Positions 34,969 to 44,419 of a stretch of DNA of 64,000 nucleotides are shown one piece after another (the first letter of the stretch is position 1; every line of letters begins with the position of its first letter). The DNA lies in the NCBI RefSeq assembly GCF_002939985.1, contig NZ_MDFM01000017.1, positions 36,621 to 100,620 on the forward strand. The letters are read 5' to 3'. The stretch comes from Xanthomonas hortorum pv. cynarae. GTDB taxonomy: Bacteria > Pseudomonadota > Gammaproteobacteria > Xanthomonadales > Xanthomonadaceae. Under the pieces are notes generated by a model. That model was not told the DNA's origin and searched no databases. It was given only the letters and a program-made list of their open reading frames with translations. A program made the position numbers and the translations under genes.

Positions 34969-36666
34969 TTACGACGCCGGCACGCGCAACGCCCGATACG
35001 GCGGGGTCGACATCACCATTTCGGCCAGCGAATAGGCCAGCTCCCGTTCGGCCAGCACCGCACCATCGGCGCCGTGGGCGAGCAGATGCTTGACCTCGGC
35101 ATCGCTATGCGCACGCGCCAGCAAGGTCAGTGAGGGATTGATCGCACGCAGCTTGGCCAGCGCTTCGCCGGCTTCGAGCGGCTGCGGGATCGCAAGAATC
35201 GCGATCTTGGCGTGCTCAGGGCGCGCTTCGGCCAGCACGCGGTCAGCCGCCGCACTGCCGCGGATGCCGGGGATGCCGGCCGCATGCGCCTTGGCCACAT
35301 GGTCGCCGTTGTCGTCGATCACCAGCACCGGCACGCCGCGGCTACGCAACAACTGCGCCAGCGCACTGCCCACGCGGCCGTAGCCGATCACGATGGCATG
35401 GCCGTCCAGTTGCAGCGGCGGGCCGGGCGGCAGCTCCGGTTCCACCGTGGCGGGTGCGTCCTGCGCCTGCCTGGCCTGCCAGCGATCCAGCCACGAGAAC
35501 AGGAACGGGTTGGCGATGATCGACAGCAGCGCGCCGGCCAGGATCAGGTCGCGTCCGGTTTCGGGCAGGATCGCCAGCTGCACGCCCAGCCCGGCCAGGA
35601 TGAAAGAGAACTCGCCGATCTGCGCCAGACTGGTGGAAATGGTCAGCGCGGTACCGGTGGGGTGGCCGAACGCACGCACGATCACAAACGCGGCCAGCGA
35701 CTTGCCCAAGGTCACGGTCAGGAACGTGGCCAGCACCTGCCACGGATGCTCGACCAGGATCATCGGGTCGAACAACATGCCCACCGAGACGAAGAACAGC
35801 ACTGCGAACGCATCGCGCAACGGCAGCGAATCGCTGGCCGCCTTGTGGCTGAGCTCGGATTCCTTGAGCAACATGCCGGCGAAGAATGCGCCCAGGGCGA
35901 ACGACACGCCGAACAAGGTGGCCGACACGAACGCCACACCCAGCGCGATGCCGAGCACCGCCAGGGTGAACAACTCGCGCGAGCCGGTGGCAGCGACTTT
36001 TTCCAGCGACCACGGAATCACCCGGCGCCCGATCACCAGCATCACCGCCACGAACGCCACCATCTTGAACAACGTCAAACCGAGCGCGGCCAGCAGCGAG
36101 GTGGATTCGCCGTCATGCGCGGCAGCTGGCACGCCGGTGCCCAGCACCTCGGCCAATGCCGGCAACATCACCAGCGCGATCACCATCACCAGGTCTTCGA
36201 CGATCAACCAGCCCACCGCGATGCGGCCGCGCTGGGTTTCCAGCAGGCGGCGTTCTTCCAATGCGCGCAGCAGCACCACGGTACTGGCCACCGACAGCGC
36301 CAGGCCGAACACCAGGCCATGCATCAACGGCCAGCCCATGCTCCAGGCCAATGCCCAGCCCAGCAGCGTGGCGACCACGATCTGCGCCAGCGCACCGGGG
36401 ATCGCGATCCACTTCACTTCCATCAGATCGTCGAGCGAGAAGTGCAGGCCCACGCCGAACATCAGCAGCATCACACCCAGCTCGGACAGCTGGTTGGCCA
36501 TGGTCTGGTCGGCCACGAAGCCGGGCGTGAATGGCCCGACGCACACGCCTGCCAGCAGATAGCCGACCAGCGGCGAGAGCTTCACTTTCTGTGCGAGCGT
36601 GCCCAGCACGAAAGCGACCGCGAGGCCGACGGCGATGATGTCGATGAGGCTGGTGTCGTGATGCAT
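34969..36666 (-). CDS. ybaL: Kef/YbaL-type monovalent cation:proton antiporter
   Basis: 565 residues. About 12 membrane helices (residues 10-400) form a CPA2 exchanger domain with the LVGYLLAGVCVGPFTPGF start, LPLRDAFAVLFFVSVGMLFDP and SLAQIGEFSFILAGLG segments. A cytoplasmic TrkA-N/RCK domain follows (HAIVIGYGRVGSALAQLLRSRGVPVLVIDDN, nucleotide-binding GxGxxG near residue 430). This is the E. coli YbaL arrangement, without the extra TrkA-C. It probably exchanges K+ or Na+ for protons and is gated by nucleotide. It is monocistronic. Confidence 0.88.
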   Translation of the reverse strand: MHHDTSLIDIIAVGLAVAFVLGTLAQKVKLSPLVGYLLAGVCVGPFTPGFVADQTMANQLSELGVMLLMFGVGLHFSLDDLMEVKWIAIPGALAQIVVATLLGWALAWSMGWPLMHGLVFGLALSVASTVVLLRALEERRLLETQRGRIAVGWLIVEDLVMVIALVMLPALAEVLGTGVPAAAHDGESTSLLAALGLTLFKMVAFVAVMLVIGRRVIPWSLEKVAATGSRELFTLAVLGIALGVAFVSATLFGVSFALGAFFAGMLLKESELSHKAASDSLPLRDAFAVLFFVSVGMLFDPMILVEHPWQVLATFLTVTLGKSLAAFVIVRAFGHPTGTALTISTSLAQIGEFSFILAGLGVQLAILPETGRDLILAGALLSIIANPFLFSWLDRWQARQAQDAPATVEPELPPGPPLQLDGHAIVIGYGRVGSALAQLLRSRGVPVLVIDDNGDHVAKAHAAGIPGIRGSAAADRVLAEARPEHAKIAILAIPQPLEAGEALAKLRAINPSLTLLARAHSDAEVKHLLAHGADGAVLAERELAYSLAEMVMSTPPYRALRVPAS

Positions 36667-37154
36667 TCCAATCCGTTGTGAAAGTGTCCGAGAATAGCGA
36701 GGGCGACCCAGCCAACGGCACTGCGCCGGGCATCGCCTGCGGGCATTGTGTGGTCATGGCTGGAGTCCGGCGAGGGGAACAAGACCGCATTGCAGGTCCG
36801 GTTGGCCGGACGCCCATAGTACACAGCGCTTGATTAACGCGATGCGACACGTGGCGCATGCACGCAAACGGATGCACGCGTTGGGCGCTGCATGTGGACT
36901 GCACGAGCGTACGTGCGCCAGTGCGCCAGCGAGATGCACTGCACAGACAGGCAACGCCGAATCAACTTTGACGACAAGGCTTCGCGCCTGGGTAAGGCAC
37001 GTGCGCGATGTCGGTCGACAATGCCGCTGACAAATTGCCTCTGACAATCAGCGATGTCCCTGTCGAAGAGCCTGCGTTCTTCATCAGGTCCAAGTCCTTA
37101 TCGCCCCAGCCCCCATCGCCCATCTGCGGATGGTGACGCCACACGAGCCAGGCC
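36667..37154. other. Divergent intergenic region before the P450 gene
   Basis: 488 bp between divergent genes. I see no convincing gene, tRNA or terminator. Several short palindromic words (for example GCGTACGTGC and GTGCGCCAGTGCGCCAGCG near 36910-36940) are present but no recognisable operator. Confidence 0.4.
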
Positions 37155-38348
37155 ATGCATCTCAGCGATTTCGCAACACCCGTCTTTCGGCACGATCCGT
37201 ATCCGACCTACGCACGCTTGCGTGCCGAAGGGCCGCTGGTGCAGGTGGCCGAAAGGCGACTGATGTCCGGCCACTACAAGATCGTGGACAGCCTGCTCAG
37301 CGATCGCCGGGTGGGCCGCGATTATCTGGAAAGCATCCGCCTGCGCTACGGCGAGTCGGCGGTGCAAATGCCGCTATTCCAGGGCATGAGCCGCATGTTT
37401 CTGCTGCTCAACCCGCCAGTGCACACCCAGTTGCGCGGATTGATGACACAGGCCTTCGGTGCGCGGCAGATGGACTCCATGCGCGAAATCGCCCGCGACA
37501 CTGCCGCCAGCTTGATCGAGACGTTTCAAGCCAGGGGCCACTGCGATTTGCTGACCGAGTTCGCGTTTCCGCTGCCGATCGCCATCATTTGCCGGATGCT
37601 GGATATCGATGCAGCCGATGTCACCGTGCTGAGTCACGCGACCAGCGCGCTGGCAAAAGTCTTCGATCCCATGATGACGCCCGCGGAATTGGAGACCACC
37701 AGCGCTGCCTTCATTCAGCTGGAAACCTATTTCCACACCGTGATCGAGCAACGTCGCAACAATGGCGGCGAGGATCTGATTTCGCGTTTCATCCAGGCCG
37801 AAGACGAAGGCCGCCGCTTGAGCGATGAAGAGATCGTCTCCAATGTGATCCTGCTGTTTTTCGCCGGCCACGAAACCACCTCCAACATGATCTGCAATGC
37901 GCTGGTCGCCTTGCATCGGCATCCGCAGCAACTGCGCCTGCTGCAGGAAAACCCGAGCTTGATGCCGAATGCAGTGCTCGAATGCCTGCGCTACGACAGC
38001 TCGGTGCAGATCGCCACGCGCACCGCGTTGCAGGATTTCGAGATCGATGGGGTGGCCGTCTCCAAGGGCACGATGTTGTATCTGATGCTGGGCGCGGCCA
38101 ACCACGACACACTGCAATTCACCGACCCGCAGTTGCTGGATATCCGGCGCCAGCAGGGCCGCGCGCTGTCGTTCGGTGGTGGCATCCACCACTGTCTGGG
38201 CAATCGGCTGGCGCTGATCGAAATGGAAGCCGCGCTTGCCGCATTGCTCGAGCATCTGCCGGCACTTCGCCTGCCGCAGCTCGACGCGTTGAGCTGGAAC
38301 GATCGCGCCAACCTGCGTGGCGTCGACGCACTGTTCGCCTCCTGGTGA
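37155..38348 (+). CDS. Bacterial cytochrome P450
   Basis: 397 residues, soluble class I bacterial P450 length, no membrane anchor. The I-helix oxygen-activation motif AGHETTSN is near residue 237, the ExxR motif is ECLRYDSSVQIATR near 275, and the heme-cysteine loop FGGGIHHCLGNRLALIEME is near 340-348 with the axial Cys present. A mono-oxygenase needing ferredoxin and reductase partners is expected; neither is encoded within the window. The substrate is unknown. There is no strong ribosome site at ATG 37155 (only AGG), so the start is moderately certain. Its end is 13 bp from a decayed repeat element. Confidence 0.88.
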   Translation: MHLSDFATPVFRHDPYPTYARLRAEGPLVQVAERRLMSGHYKIVDSLLSDRRVGRDYLESIRLRYGESAVQMPLFQGMSRMFLLLNPPVHTQLRGLMTQAFGARQMDSMREIARDTAASLIETFQARGHCDLLTEFAFPLPIAIICRMLDIDAADVTVLSHATSALAKVFDPMMTPAELETTSAAFIQLETYFHTVIEQRRNNGGEDLISRFIQAEDEGRRLSDEEIVSNVILLFFAGHETTSNMICNALVALHRHPQQLRLLQENPSLMPNAVLECLRYDSSVQIATRTALQDFEIDGVAVSKGTMLYLMLGAANHDTLQFTDPQLLDIRRQQGRALSFGGGIHHCLGNRLALIEMEAALAALLEHLPALRLPQLDALSWNDRANLRGVDALFASW

Positions 38349-38556
38349 GGTGAGTGACCAAGAGTAGCCAACGAAACCTCTGGGACGCTGTGCCAATAAC
38401 GGTAACGTGTTGGCCCACGCGCCTTCGTTGACGCGTGGAGTGATGTCGGGAATTGCAACGATTCGCCCGGATCGAAAGGAACTGATCAAACCGCCCCTCA
38501 TCGTATTGCCGCGCAACGCGCGCCGCTCTCAACCATATACACCGACCATCGCGACT

Positions 38557-38664
38557 GGTCCTTGCCCGCCCACCGTCGCGGGACCTTACGCGGCATGGAT
38601 GCCGCGTAAGAGCTTACAAGGACGTACTTGCAGCGTGTCCCGCGACGGTGGGCGGGCAAGGACC
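38557..38664 (-). repeat. Inverted-repeat element, arm type A, copy 2
   Basis: 108 bp, ends GGTCCTTGCCCGCCCACC / GGTGGGCGGGCAAGGACC. It is preceded by ACCGACCATCGCGACT and followed by CCTGCAGCCAAGCCGCAGATC-like flank (38664 onward), both shared with the other type A copies, so the conserved unit is longer than the stem itself. The core word is on the minus strand. Confidence 0.85.
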
Positions 38665-38788
38665 CTGCAGCCAAGCCGCAGATCATCCGCTCTAAAACCG
38701 AAGTACTAGCACCGTTCCATCACCTCTCAAGCCGAACCAGATCCGAGCTTCAGCGTCGCTTGAATGTTCCCAAGCCGAGCTGGTCGAG

Positions 38789-38896
38789 GGCGCGATGCCC
38801 TCACCGCTCGCGGGACACGCCGCAAGTACGTCCATGTAGGCTCTTACGCGGCATCCATGCCGCGTAAGGTCCCGCAATCGGTGAGGGCATCGCACC
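38789..38896 (+). repeat. Inverted-repeat element, arm type B, copy 2
   Basis: 108 bp, arms GGCGCGATGCCCTCACCG / CGGTGAGGGCATCGCACC. The core reads ACGCCGCAAGTACGTCC on this strand. Its middle palindrome is the TTACGCGGC/GCCGCGTAA version normally seen in type A copies, so arms and centre have been exchanged between types. Confidence 0.85.
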
Positions 38897-39079
38897 TGCC
38901 AACTTGGTCGGGTGCTGATGGTAACTGCACAGCCGGCCGTGCCTATCAGGCGGTGAGCGCAGTCTTTTTGTTGGCCGCTCCTGGCGACACACTGTGCGCC
39001 ATCGATACGGAGTTCAACGGGACAAACATCATTGCGGCAGATGGCTAACAGCCGCTGCATGTTGCGATGCCCACAACGA

Positions 39080-39109
39080 CAAACACCGCCGAGCGATCGG
39101 CGGTGTTTG
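39080..39109 (-). terminator. Terminator hairpin after TonB receptor paralogue 1
   Basis: CAAACACCGCCGA-GCGA-TCGGCGGTGTTTG, a perfect 13-bp stem with a 4-nt loop, 58 bp beyond the stop of the minus-strand receptor at 39168. The minus-strand sequence after the stem is TCGTTGTGG, a weak T tract. Confidence 0.75.
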
Positions 39110-39167
39110 CGTAATAGATGCGCTGACCGGAACTTTCGATCAGCACTTTGCGATCAAGCGTCGCTAC

Positions 39168-41567
39168 TCAGAACCGGTAGGTAACCCGGCCATACCAGTA
39201 GCGCCCGTTGAAACCGAACGGCGACAACGACGAATACTGCAGGCCGCCAGCGCGGTCGTCGTAGGCGGTGTTCAATTGCGCCTTGGTCGGATACTGGTTG
39301 GTGAGGTTGTCCGCGCCCACGGTGAAGGTAAACGCGTTCCAGGTCTGGCTGGCGGCCAGATTCAACAACCAGCGCGCGTCGTAGGTCTGATCCTGGCTGC
39401 CATCGACCGGGTCGCTGATGCGCTTGATCGATCCGTAGCGGGTGGCGTTGAAATTGAGCCCGAATCCGCCGAAGGTCCAGTCCGCTGCCGCCATGTACTT
39501 GGTGCGTGGCGTGGCGTCGGTGAGCAGGCCCTGGCTGGCGCGGCCGAAGTTGGGGTTGGTCAACTCCAGGATGGTGGTCTTGTTGTAGTTGGCGCTGGCA
39601 CTGAGATTGAGCTTGCCGTAGTTACCCAGATCGGCCAGGTAGCTGTTGATCCAGTCCACGCCGCGGGTGCGGCTGGTGGCGCCGTTGACGAAGAACTGCA
39701 CCGCGGCCACCTGGCCGATCGGCTGCGCCAGCTGCAACTGGTCCGAATACAGAATCTGGTCCCAGATGCGGATCTGGTAGACGTCCAGGCTGGAGGTGAA
39801 GTTGGCGGTCGGCTGCCACACACCGCCCAGACCGTAGTTGGTGGATTTTTCCGGGCTTAGCGGTTGTGCGCCCAGCGCCACGGCAACCGGATCGGAGGTG
39901 CGATAGGTGCCTACCTGCACCAGCTCGCCGTCCTGGATCAGCGTCACCACCGAGGCGTAGTTCTGCTGCGCCAGCGATGGCGCACGGAAGCCGTTGGAGA
40001 TGGTGCCGCGCAGCGAGAAGGTATCGCTGAAGGCATAGCGTGCCGACAACTTGCCCGAGCGCGTGGAGCCGGCGTCGCTGTAGTTTTCATAGCGCCCGGC
40101 GATGCCGCCGGAGAGCTTGTCGGTGATGTCCGCTTCCAGGTTGGCGTAGACCGCATTGCTGTGGCGGCCGAACTTGCCGGCCACCGACGGCTCCAACCCC
40201 GAGAACACCTGTGCACCGCCCGGATAGGGCGCGCCGGTGTCGGGATTGATGGTATTGGGGTCGAAGAAGTACGACTCCGGCGAACCGGCGCTGATCTGGT
40301 AACGGTCCTGGCGGTGCTCGGCGCCGAAGGCCACGTTGACCGGATACGCCAGGCCCCAGTCGAAGGCCTTGCTGACGTCCAGATTGACAGTGCCCTGCTC
40401 GGTTTCGAAACCGCCGGAATTGAAGTTGGTCGGCGAGCTGCCGGTGCTCCAGAACAGGTTGGTGTTGATGCTGTTGAGGATGTTGAAGGTCATGTCGTTC
40501 TTGCCGTAAACGGCCGACAGGTCCCAGTTCCACTCGCTTTCGGTGCTGCCCTTGATGCCCAGTACCGCCGAGCGATCGTTGGTGGGGTTGTAGATCTGCG
40601 GCAGGAAGCCGTTCGGATAGATCGCCTGCACATTGCGCGCGGTGTTGTCGGCCGCGCGGTAATAGCCGTTGGAGGTGACCTCGCGGCGGCTCATGCTGAG
40701 GTGACCGTACAGCTCCAGGTTCGGCGAGAACTCATAGCCGAAAGCGGCCAGCCCCTGATAGAAGTTGGAGGCCGGATCGCCGTGGCGCTGGTAGGGCACA
40801 CCGCCTGGATTGGGCGTGCCCGGCACGGTGGTGGCGCGGTTGGTGTTCTCGCCGCGATTGGTGCTCATGGTGTTCTGGTAGTTCCAGGACAGCCGCGCCC
40901 AGCCCGGCGCGGTATCGCCGCCGGTGCCGCCGAAGGCCAGGCCGACAGAACCATCAATGCCGTTCTGCTCGCCATCGCCTTTATCCATGAAACCGCCGTT
41001 GATCGACACGGTATTGCTGCCGGTATCGGCGCCATGTTTGAGCACGATGTTGACCACGCCGGCGATCGCATCGGAGCCGTATTGCGCCGAGGCGCCATCA
41101 CGCAGCACTTCGATGCGCGCGATTGCCGACATCGGCAGCGAGTTCAGGTCGGCCGGCGCCGAGCCGCGGCCGACGTACGGGTTGTAGTTGATCAGCGAGG
41201 AGGTGTGATAGCGCTTGCCGTCGACCAGCACCAGCACCGCATCCGGCGACAGGCCGCGCAGCGTGGCCGGGCGCGCGGCATCGTTGCCGTCGGAGATCGC
41301 CGGGCGCGGGAAATTCAGCGACGGCAGCAGCTTGCCCAGCGCGGTGGCGATGTCGGTGGCGCCGGTGGCCTGCAGCGACTGCTCGGTGATGATGTCGATC
41401 GGCGATTCGGATTCGGCCACCGTGCGGTCGCTGACGCGCGTACCGGTGACGATCAGGGTGTCCAGGGTCTTCTGCGGCTGGGCAGGCTGCGATTGCGCAC
41501 TGGCAGCGAACGTACAGACGGTGAGTGCGACCGAAATCGCAAGCGAAAGTGCGTTGGAGGTGTGCAT
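39168..41567 (-). CDS. TonB-dependent receptor, tandem paralogue 1
   Basis: 799 residues. Signal peptide to about residue 24 (FAASAQS). A TonB-box-like LDTLIVTGTRVSDRTVAES leads into the plug (PIDIITEQSLQATGATDIATAL, SLNFPRPAISDGNDAARPATLRGLSPDAVLVLVDGKRYHTSSLINYN, ARIEVLRDGASAQYGSDAIAGVVNIVLKHG). The barrel ends FGFNGRYWYGRVTYRF. The plug is closely similar to the two receptors encoded next at 41918 and 44820. The specific GKRYHTSSL and ASAQYGSDAIAGVVN wording defines a Xanthomonas-rich subfamily with unknown ligands. Last gene of the three-receptor array, followed by a terminator hairpin. Confidence 0.88.
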   Translation of the reverse strand: MHTSNALSLAISVALTVCTFAASAQSQPAQPQKTLDTLIVTGTRVSDRTVAESESPIDIITEQSLQATGATDIATALGKLLPSLNFPRPAISDGNDAARPATLRGLSPDAVLVLVDGKRYHTSSLINYNPYVGRGSAPADLNSLPMSAIARIEVLRDGASAQYGSDAIAGVVNIVLKHGADTGSNTVSINGGFMDKGDGEQNGIDGSVGLAFGGTGGDTAPGWARLSWNYQNTMSTNRGENTNRATTVPGTPNPGGVPYQRHGDPASNFYQGLAAFGYEFSPNLELYGHLSMSRREVTSNGYYRAADNTARNVQAIYPNGFLPQIYNPTNDRSAVLGIKGSTESEWNWDLSAVYGKNDMTFNILNSINTNLFWSTGSSPTNFNSGGFETEQGTVNLDVSKAFDWGLAYPVNVAFGAEHRQDRYQISAGSPESYFFDPNTINPDTGAPYPGGAQVFSGLEPSVAGKFGRHSNAVYANLEADITDKLSGGIAGRYENYSDAGSTRSGKLSARYAFSDTFSLRGTISNGFRAPSLAQQNYASVVTLIQDGELVQVGTYRTSDPVAVALGAQPLSPEKSTNYGLGGVWQPTANFTSSLDVYQIRIWDQILYSDQLQLAQPIGQVAAVQFFVNGATSRTRGVDWINSYLADLGNYGKLNLSASANYNKTTILELTNPNFGRASQGLLTDATPRTKYMAAADWTFGGFGLNFNATRYGSIKRISDPVDGSQDQTYDARWLLNLAASQTWNAFTFTVGADNLTNQYPTKAQLNTAYDDRAGGLQYSSLSPFGFNGRYWYGRVTYRF

Positions 41568-41783
41568 GGGAATGAAGGCTCAAAGGGGATGAAGGACGCA
41601 GGAAGGAAATGCGCGTGTTGCTCGGGGGAGTGCGACTGGAGTGCGACTGCGTACTGCGTGGCCCGTCGTGCTTGCGCGCCAGATGTGTTCCGCGTGGCGG
41701 AGACGGCGTGTGCAGCAATGACGTCGGCCGGTGACGCAGCCATGCTGCTGCGTTGCGCATCCTTGCTGAAGAAGAGCGTTGAT

Positions 41784-41815
41784 CTCCCCCTCTCGCATCG
41801 ATGCGAGAGGGGGAG
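41784..41815. terminator. 32-bp perfect palindrome between receptor paralogues 1 and 2
   Basis: CTCCCCCTCTCGCATC followed at once by its exact complement GATGCGAGAGGGGGAG: 16-bp arms with no loop beyond the central bases. It lies 103-134 bp downstream of the stop of paralogue 2 and 217 bp upstream of the start of paralogue 1 in the 350-bp gap. It could terminate transcription of paralogue 2 or separate the messages; no T tract is seen. The rest of the gap shows nothing else recognisable. Confidence 0.6.
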
Positions 41816-41917
41816 CGATGCTGCGGCGTTACCTGCAGCGCCCCAGCGCTGCGTGGTGTGTGGTGCGTTTTGCGAGGTAGGACAAGCGCTGGCCGTTGCC
41901 GACCAGCGCGCAGCGCT

Positions 41918-44305
41918 TTACCACTTGTAGCTCACGTTGGCGTACACCAGCGCACCGTTGAAGCCGAACGGCGAGGAACCGCTGTAGGGCAGGTAGGTGC
42001 GCGTGCCGAGGCCGGCCTGCTGACGGTCCGGATATTCGTTGAGCACGTTGTCGCCGCCGACGGTGAAGTTCCAGGCGCCCAGCTTGTAGGAGGCGGCCAG
42101 GTCCAGCGTCCACTTGGCCGCATAGGTCTGGTCGCTGCCGGCGTTGGTGCCGAAGGTGGTGAACTCGCCCCAGCGCGTGGCGGTGCCGGTGAACGACCAG
42201 TTGCCCGGTGCCCAGGTGCCGCCCAGGAAGAACTTGTCGCGCGGCGTGCCTTCGGTGATACGACCGATTTCGGCACGGCCGATGCGCACCGCGTTGGGGT
42301 CGATCGCCACCAGCGCTGCCGGGTTGTCGGCGATCTTCTCCACTTCGGTCTTGTTGTAGTTGTAGCCGGAGGTCAGCTCCACGCTGCTGCCGTCCAGATT
42401 CCAGCGATAGGTGCCGACCACATCCACGCCCTGGGTCTTGGTGTCCACGGCATTGGTGAAGTAACGCCCGCCACCGATGCCCGGGAAGCCATTGGCCTGC
42501 AGATAGTTGCGCGCCGCGGTCGAGGTGAGATTCTCCGACAGCACGATGCGGTCATCGATATCGATGCGATACGCATCGACGGTGACGTACAGATTTTCGA
42601 TCGGCTGCAACACCAAGCCCAGGCCGTAGTTCTTGGATTCCTCGGCCTTCAACGGCTCGGCGCCGAGCGCGATCGCTGCGGCATTGTCGGTACGGAAGGT
42701 GCCGATCTCGAACGGAATCGCTGTCACCGTGCCGTTGGGCTGGGCCACGTTGAGGAACTGCGTGGCGATCGACTGGAAGTTCTGCTGCTGCAACGACGGC
42801 GCGCGGAAGCCGGTGGAGGCGGTGGCACGCAGCGCGACCTTCTCGGTGAAGGCATAACGCAACGACAGCTTGCCGGTGGCGGTGTCGCCGAAGTCGCTGT
42901 ACTTCTCGTAGCGCCCGGCCAGACCGGCCGACAGCTTTTCGGTCAGATCCGCTTCCAGGTCCACGTAGGCGGAGTGGCTGTTGCGGTTGTAGTAGCCCGA
43001 GTCGGAGATCTTGAAGCCAGGAAACACCTGCGCGCCGGGGATCAGCGAGCCGTTGGCCGAGGGAATGCCGCCATTGGCCGAGGACGCCGCATCGCCGGGC
43101 GATTGGTTGAACTTCTCGCCGCGCCATTCCGCACCGAAGGCCAGCGTGACCGGGTAGGCCAGGCCCCAATCGAGCGTCTTGGTGAAGTCGGCATTGAGCA
43201 CGTTCTGGGTGACTTCCAGGGTACCGGCGTGGAAGTCGGTGGGGCTGGCCAGCCCCAGGCTGTTGTTCAAGCTGTTGCGTACATCGAAGGTGAGATTGTT
43301 CTGGCCGTAGTTGTAGCTCAGATCGATGTTCAAACCGCCTTCGGTGGAGGTCTTCAACCCGCCCACCCACGACACGTCCTTGCTGACGTTGTAGATCTGC
43401 GGCAGGAAGCCGTCCGGATAGATTTCCGGGCGGTTGCGGTTGTCGCCGGCAAAGCGGAAGTAGCCGTTGGACAGCACTTCGCGCCGGCTGACCATGCCGA
43501 ACGAGTAGAAGGTGAGGTAATCGGTGGGGCTGTATTCGCCATTGAACGACACTGCACCCTGGTCGATGTCCGGGTCGCCGTAGCGCTGCTCCACGCGGCC
43601 CTGGAACGGCAACGCGCGGTTGGTCTGATCCGAATGCCCGGCCTGCGCGGCCAGATGCACCTTGCCGGTGCCGGCGAAGCTGAAGCCTGCATCGCCGGAC
43701 AGCTGGTATTGCTCGCCGTCGCCGGCGCTGTACTTGCCGTAGCGGCCGCTGATGCTGCCACCTTCGCCGCTGCCCTTGAGCACGATGTTGATCACACCGG
43801 CGATGGCGTCCGAGCCGTATTGCGCCGAGGCGCCGTCGCGCAGCACTTCGATGCGCTCCACGGCAGCGATCGGAATGGTATTGAGATCGGCCGGCGACGA
43901 ACCGCGGCCCTGGGTGTCGTTGAGATTGATCAGCGCGGTGGTGTGGTAACGCTTGCCGTTGACCAGCACCAGTACCTGATCGGGCGACAGGCCGCGCAGC
44001 TGCGCCGGCCGCACCGCGTCCGAGCCGTCGGAGATGGCCGGGCGCGGGAAATTCAACGAGGGGATCGCGCGGGACAGCGCGGTAGCCAGCTCGGTGGTGC
44101 CGGTCGATTCCAATGCCTGCGGCGAGATGATGTCGATCGGCGATGCCGATTCGGCCACGGTGCGATCGGCCACGCGCGTGCCGGTCACGATCAAGGTATC
44201 GAGGGTTTTCTGGGCGGGAGCCTGTGACTGCGCGGATGCGCTTGAAGCGGAAAACGACAGTGCAAGAACAACGGCAACTGCGAGTGGACTGGTCTTGCAA
44301 TTCAT
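41918..44305 (-). CDS. TonB-dependent receptor, tandem paralogue 2
   Basis: 795 residues from ATG 44305, chosen because it starts the signal peptide MNCKTSPLAVAVVLALSFSASSASAQS and has GGAG 10-13 bp upstream; the frame is open further but lacks such features. The plug reads LDTLIVTGTRVADRTVAESASPIDIIS, PSLNFPRPAISDGSDAVRPAQLRGLSPDQVLVLVNGKRYHTTALINLNDTQGRG and IEVLRDGASAQYGSDAIAGVINIVLKG. The C-terminus is FGFNGALVYANVSYKW. Same subfamily as paralogues 1 and 3, presumably specialised for a different ligand through its barrel loops. Confidence 0.88.
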   Translation of the reverse strand: MNCKTSPLAVAVVLALSFSASSASAQSQAPAQKTLDTLIVTGTRVADRTVAESASPIDIISPQALESTGTTELATALSRAIPSLNFPRPAISDGSDAVRPAQLRGLSPDQVLVLVNGKRYHTTALINLNDTQGRGSSPADLNTIPIAAVERIEVLRDGASAQYGSDAIAGVINIVLKGSGEGGSISGRYGKYSAGDGEQYQLSGDAGFSFAGTGKVHLAAQAGHSDQTNRALPFQGRVEQRYGDPDIDQGAVSFNGEYSPTDYLTFYSFGMVSRREVLSNGYFRFAGDNRNRPEIYPDGFLPQIYNVSKDVSWVGGLKTSTEGGLNIDLSYNYGQNNLTFDVRNSLNNSLGLASPTDFHAGTLEVTQNVLNADFTKTLDWGLAYPVTLAFGAEWRGEKFNQSPGDAASSANGGIPSANGSLIPGAQVFPGFKISDSGYYNRNSHSAYVDLEADLTEKLSAGLAGRYEKYSDFGDTATGKLSLRYAFTEKVALRATASTGFRAPSLQQQNFQSIATQFLNVAQPNGTVTAIPFEIGTFRTDNAAAIALGAEPLKAEESKNYGLGLVLQPIENLYVTVDAYRIDIDDRIVLSENLTSTAARNYLQANGFPGIGGGRYFTNAVDTKTQGVDVVGTYRWNLDGSSVELTSGYNYNKTEVEKIADNPAALVAIDPNAVRIGRAEIGRITEGTPRDKFFLGGTWAPGNWSFTGTATRWGEFTTFGTNAGSDQTYAAKWTLDLAASYKLGAWNFTVGGDNVLNEYPDRQQAGLGTRTYLPYSGSSPFGFNGALVYANVSYKW

Positions 44306-44398
44306 GCGGTGACAACTCCGAGTGGGGAACGGATGCATCGCAGGGGGGCCCCTCCCGGGCCGCGTCCGTTGCGGCAGCTGCGGTGCGTTCCCAACCAT

Positions 44399-44419
44399 TA
44401 ACCACGTGTAACCACATGT
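44399..44419 (-). promoter_or_regulatory. 10-bp-period direct repeats upstream of receptor paralogue 2
   Basis: TAACCACGTG and TAACCACATG in tandem (plus-strand reading), followed by T, with a further AACCATT just to the left at 44393. Spacing by one helical turn suggests cooperative binding of a regulator on one face of the DNA, 94-114 bp before the ATG. The TAACCAC word also occurs in the inverted repeat at 6683 before another TonB receptor. Confidence 0.4.

Larger units (their letters stand above)
38362..38981. mobile_element. Decayed composite repeat element (locus 2)
   Basis: A 620-bp span whose ends resemble the terminal repeats of the better preserved element at 51911-52358: GAGTAGCCAACGAAAC on the left (4 mismatches to GAGCGGCTAACAAAAC) and TTTTTGTTGGCCGCTC on the right (2 mismatches to its complement). 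It contains one type A and one type B inverted-repeat copy, arranged head-out relative to the other loci. No transposase gene lies inside. There is no clear target duplication. Confidence 0.5.
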
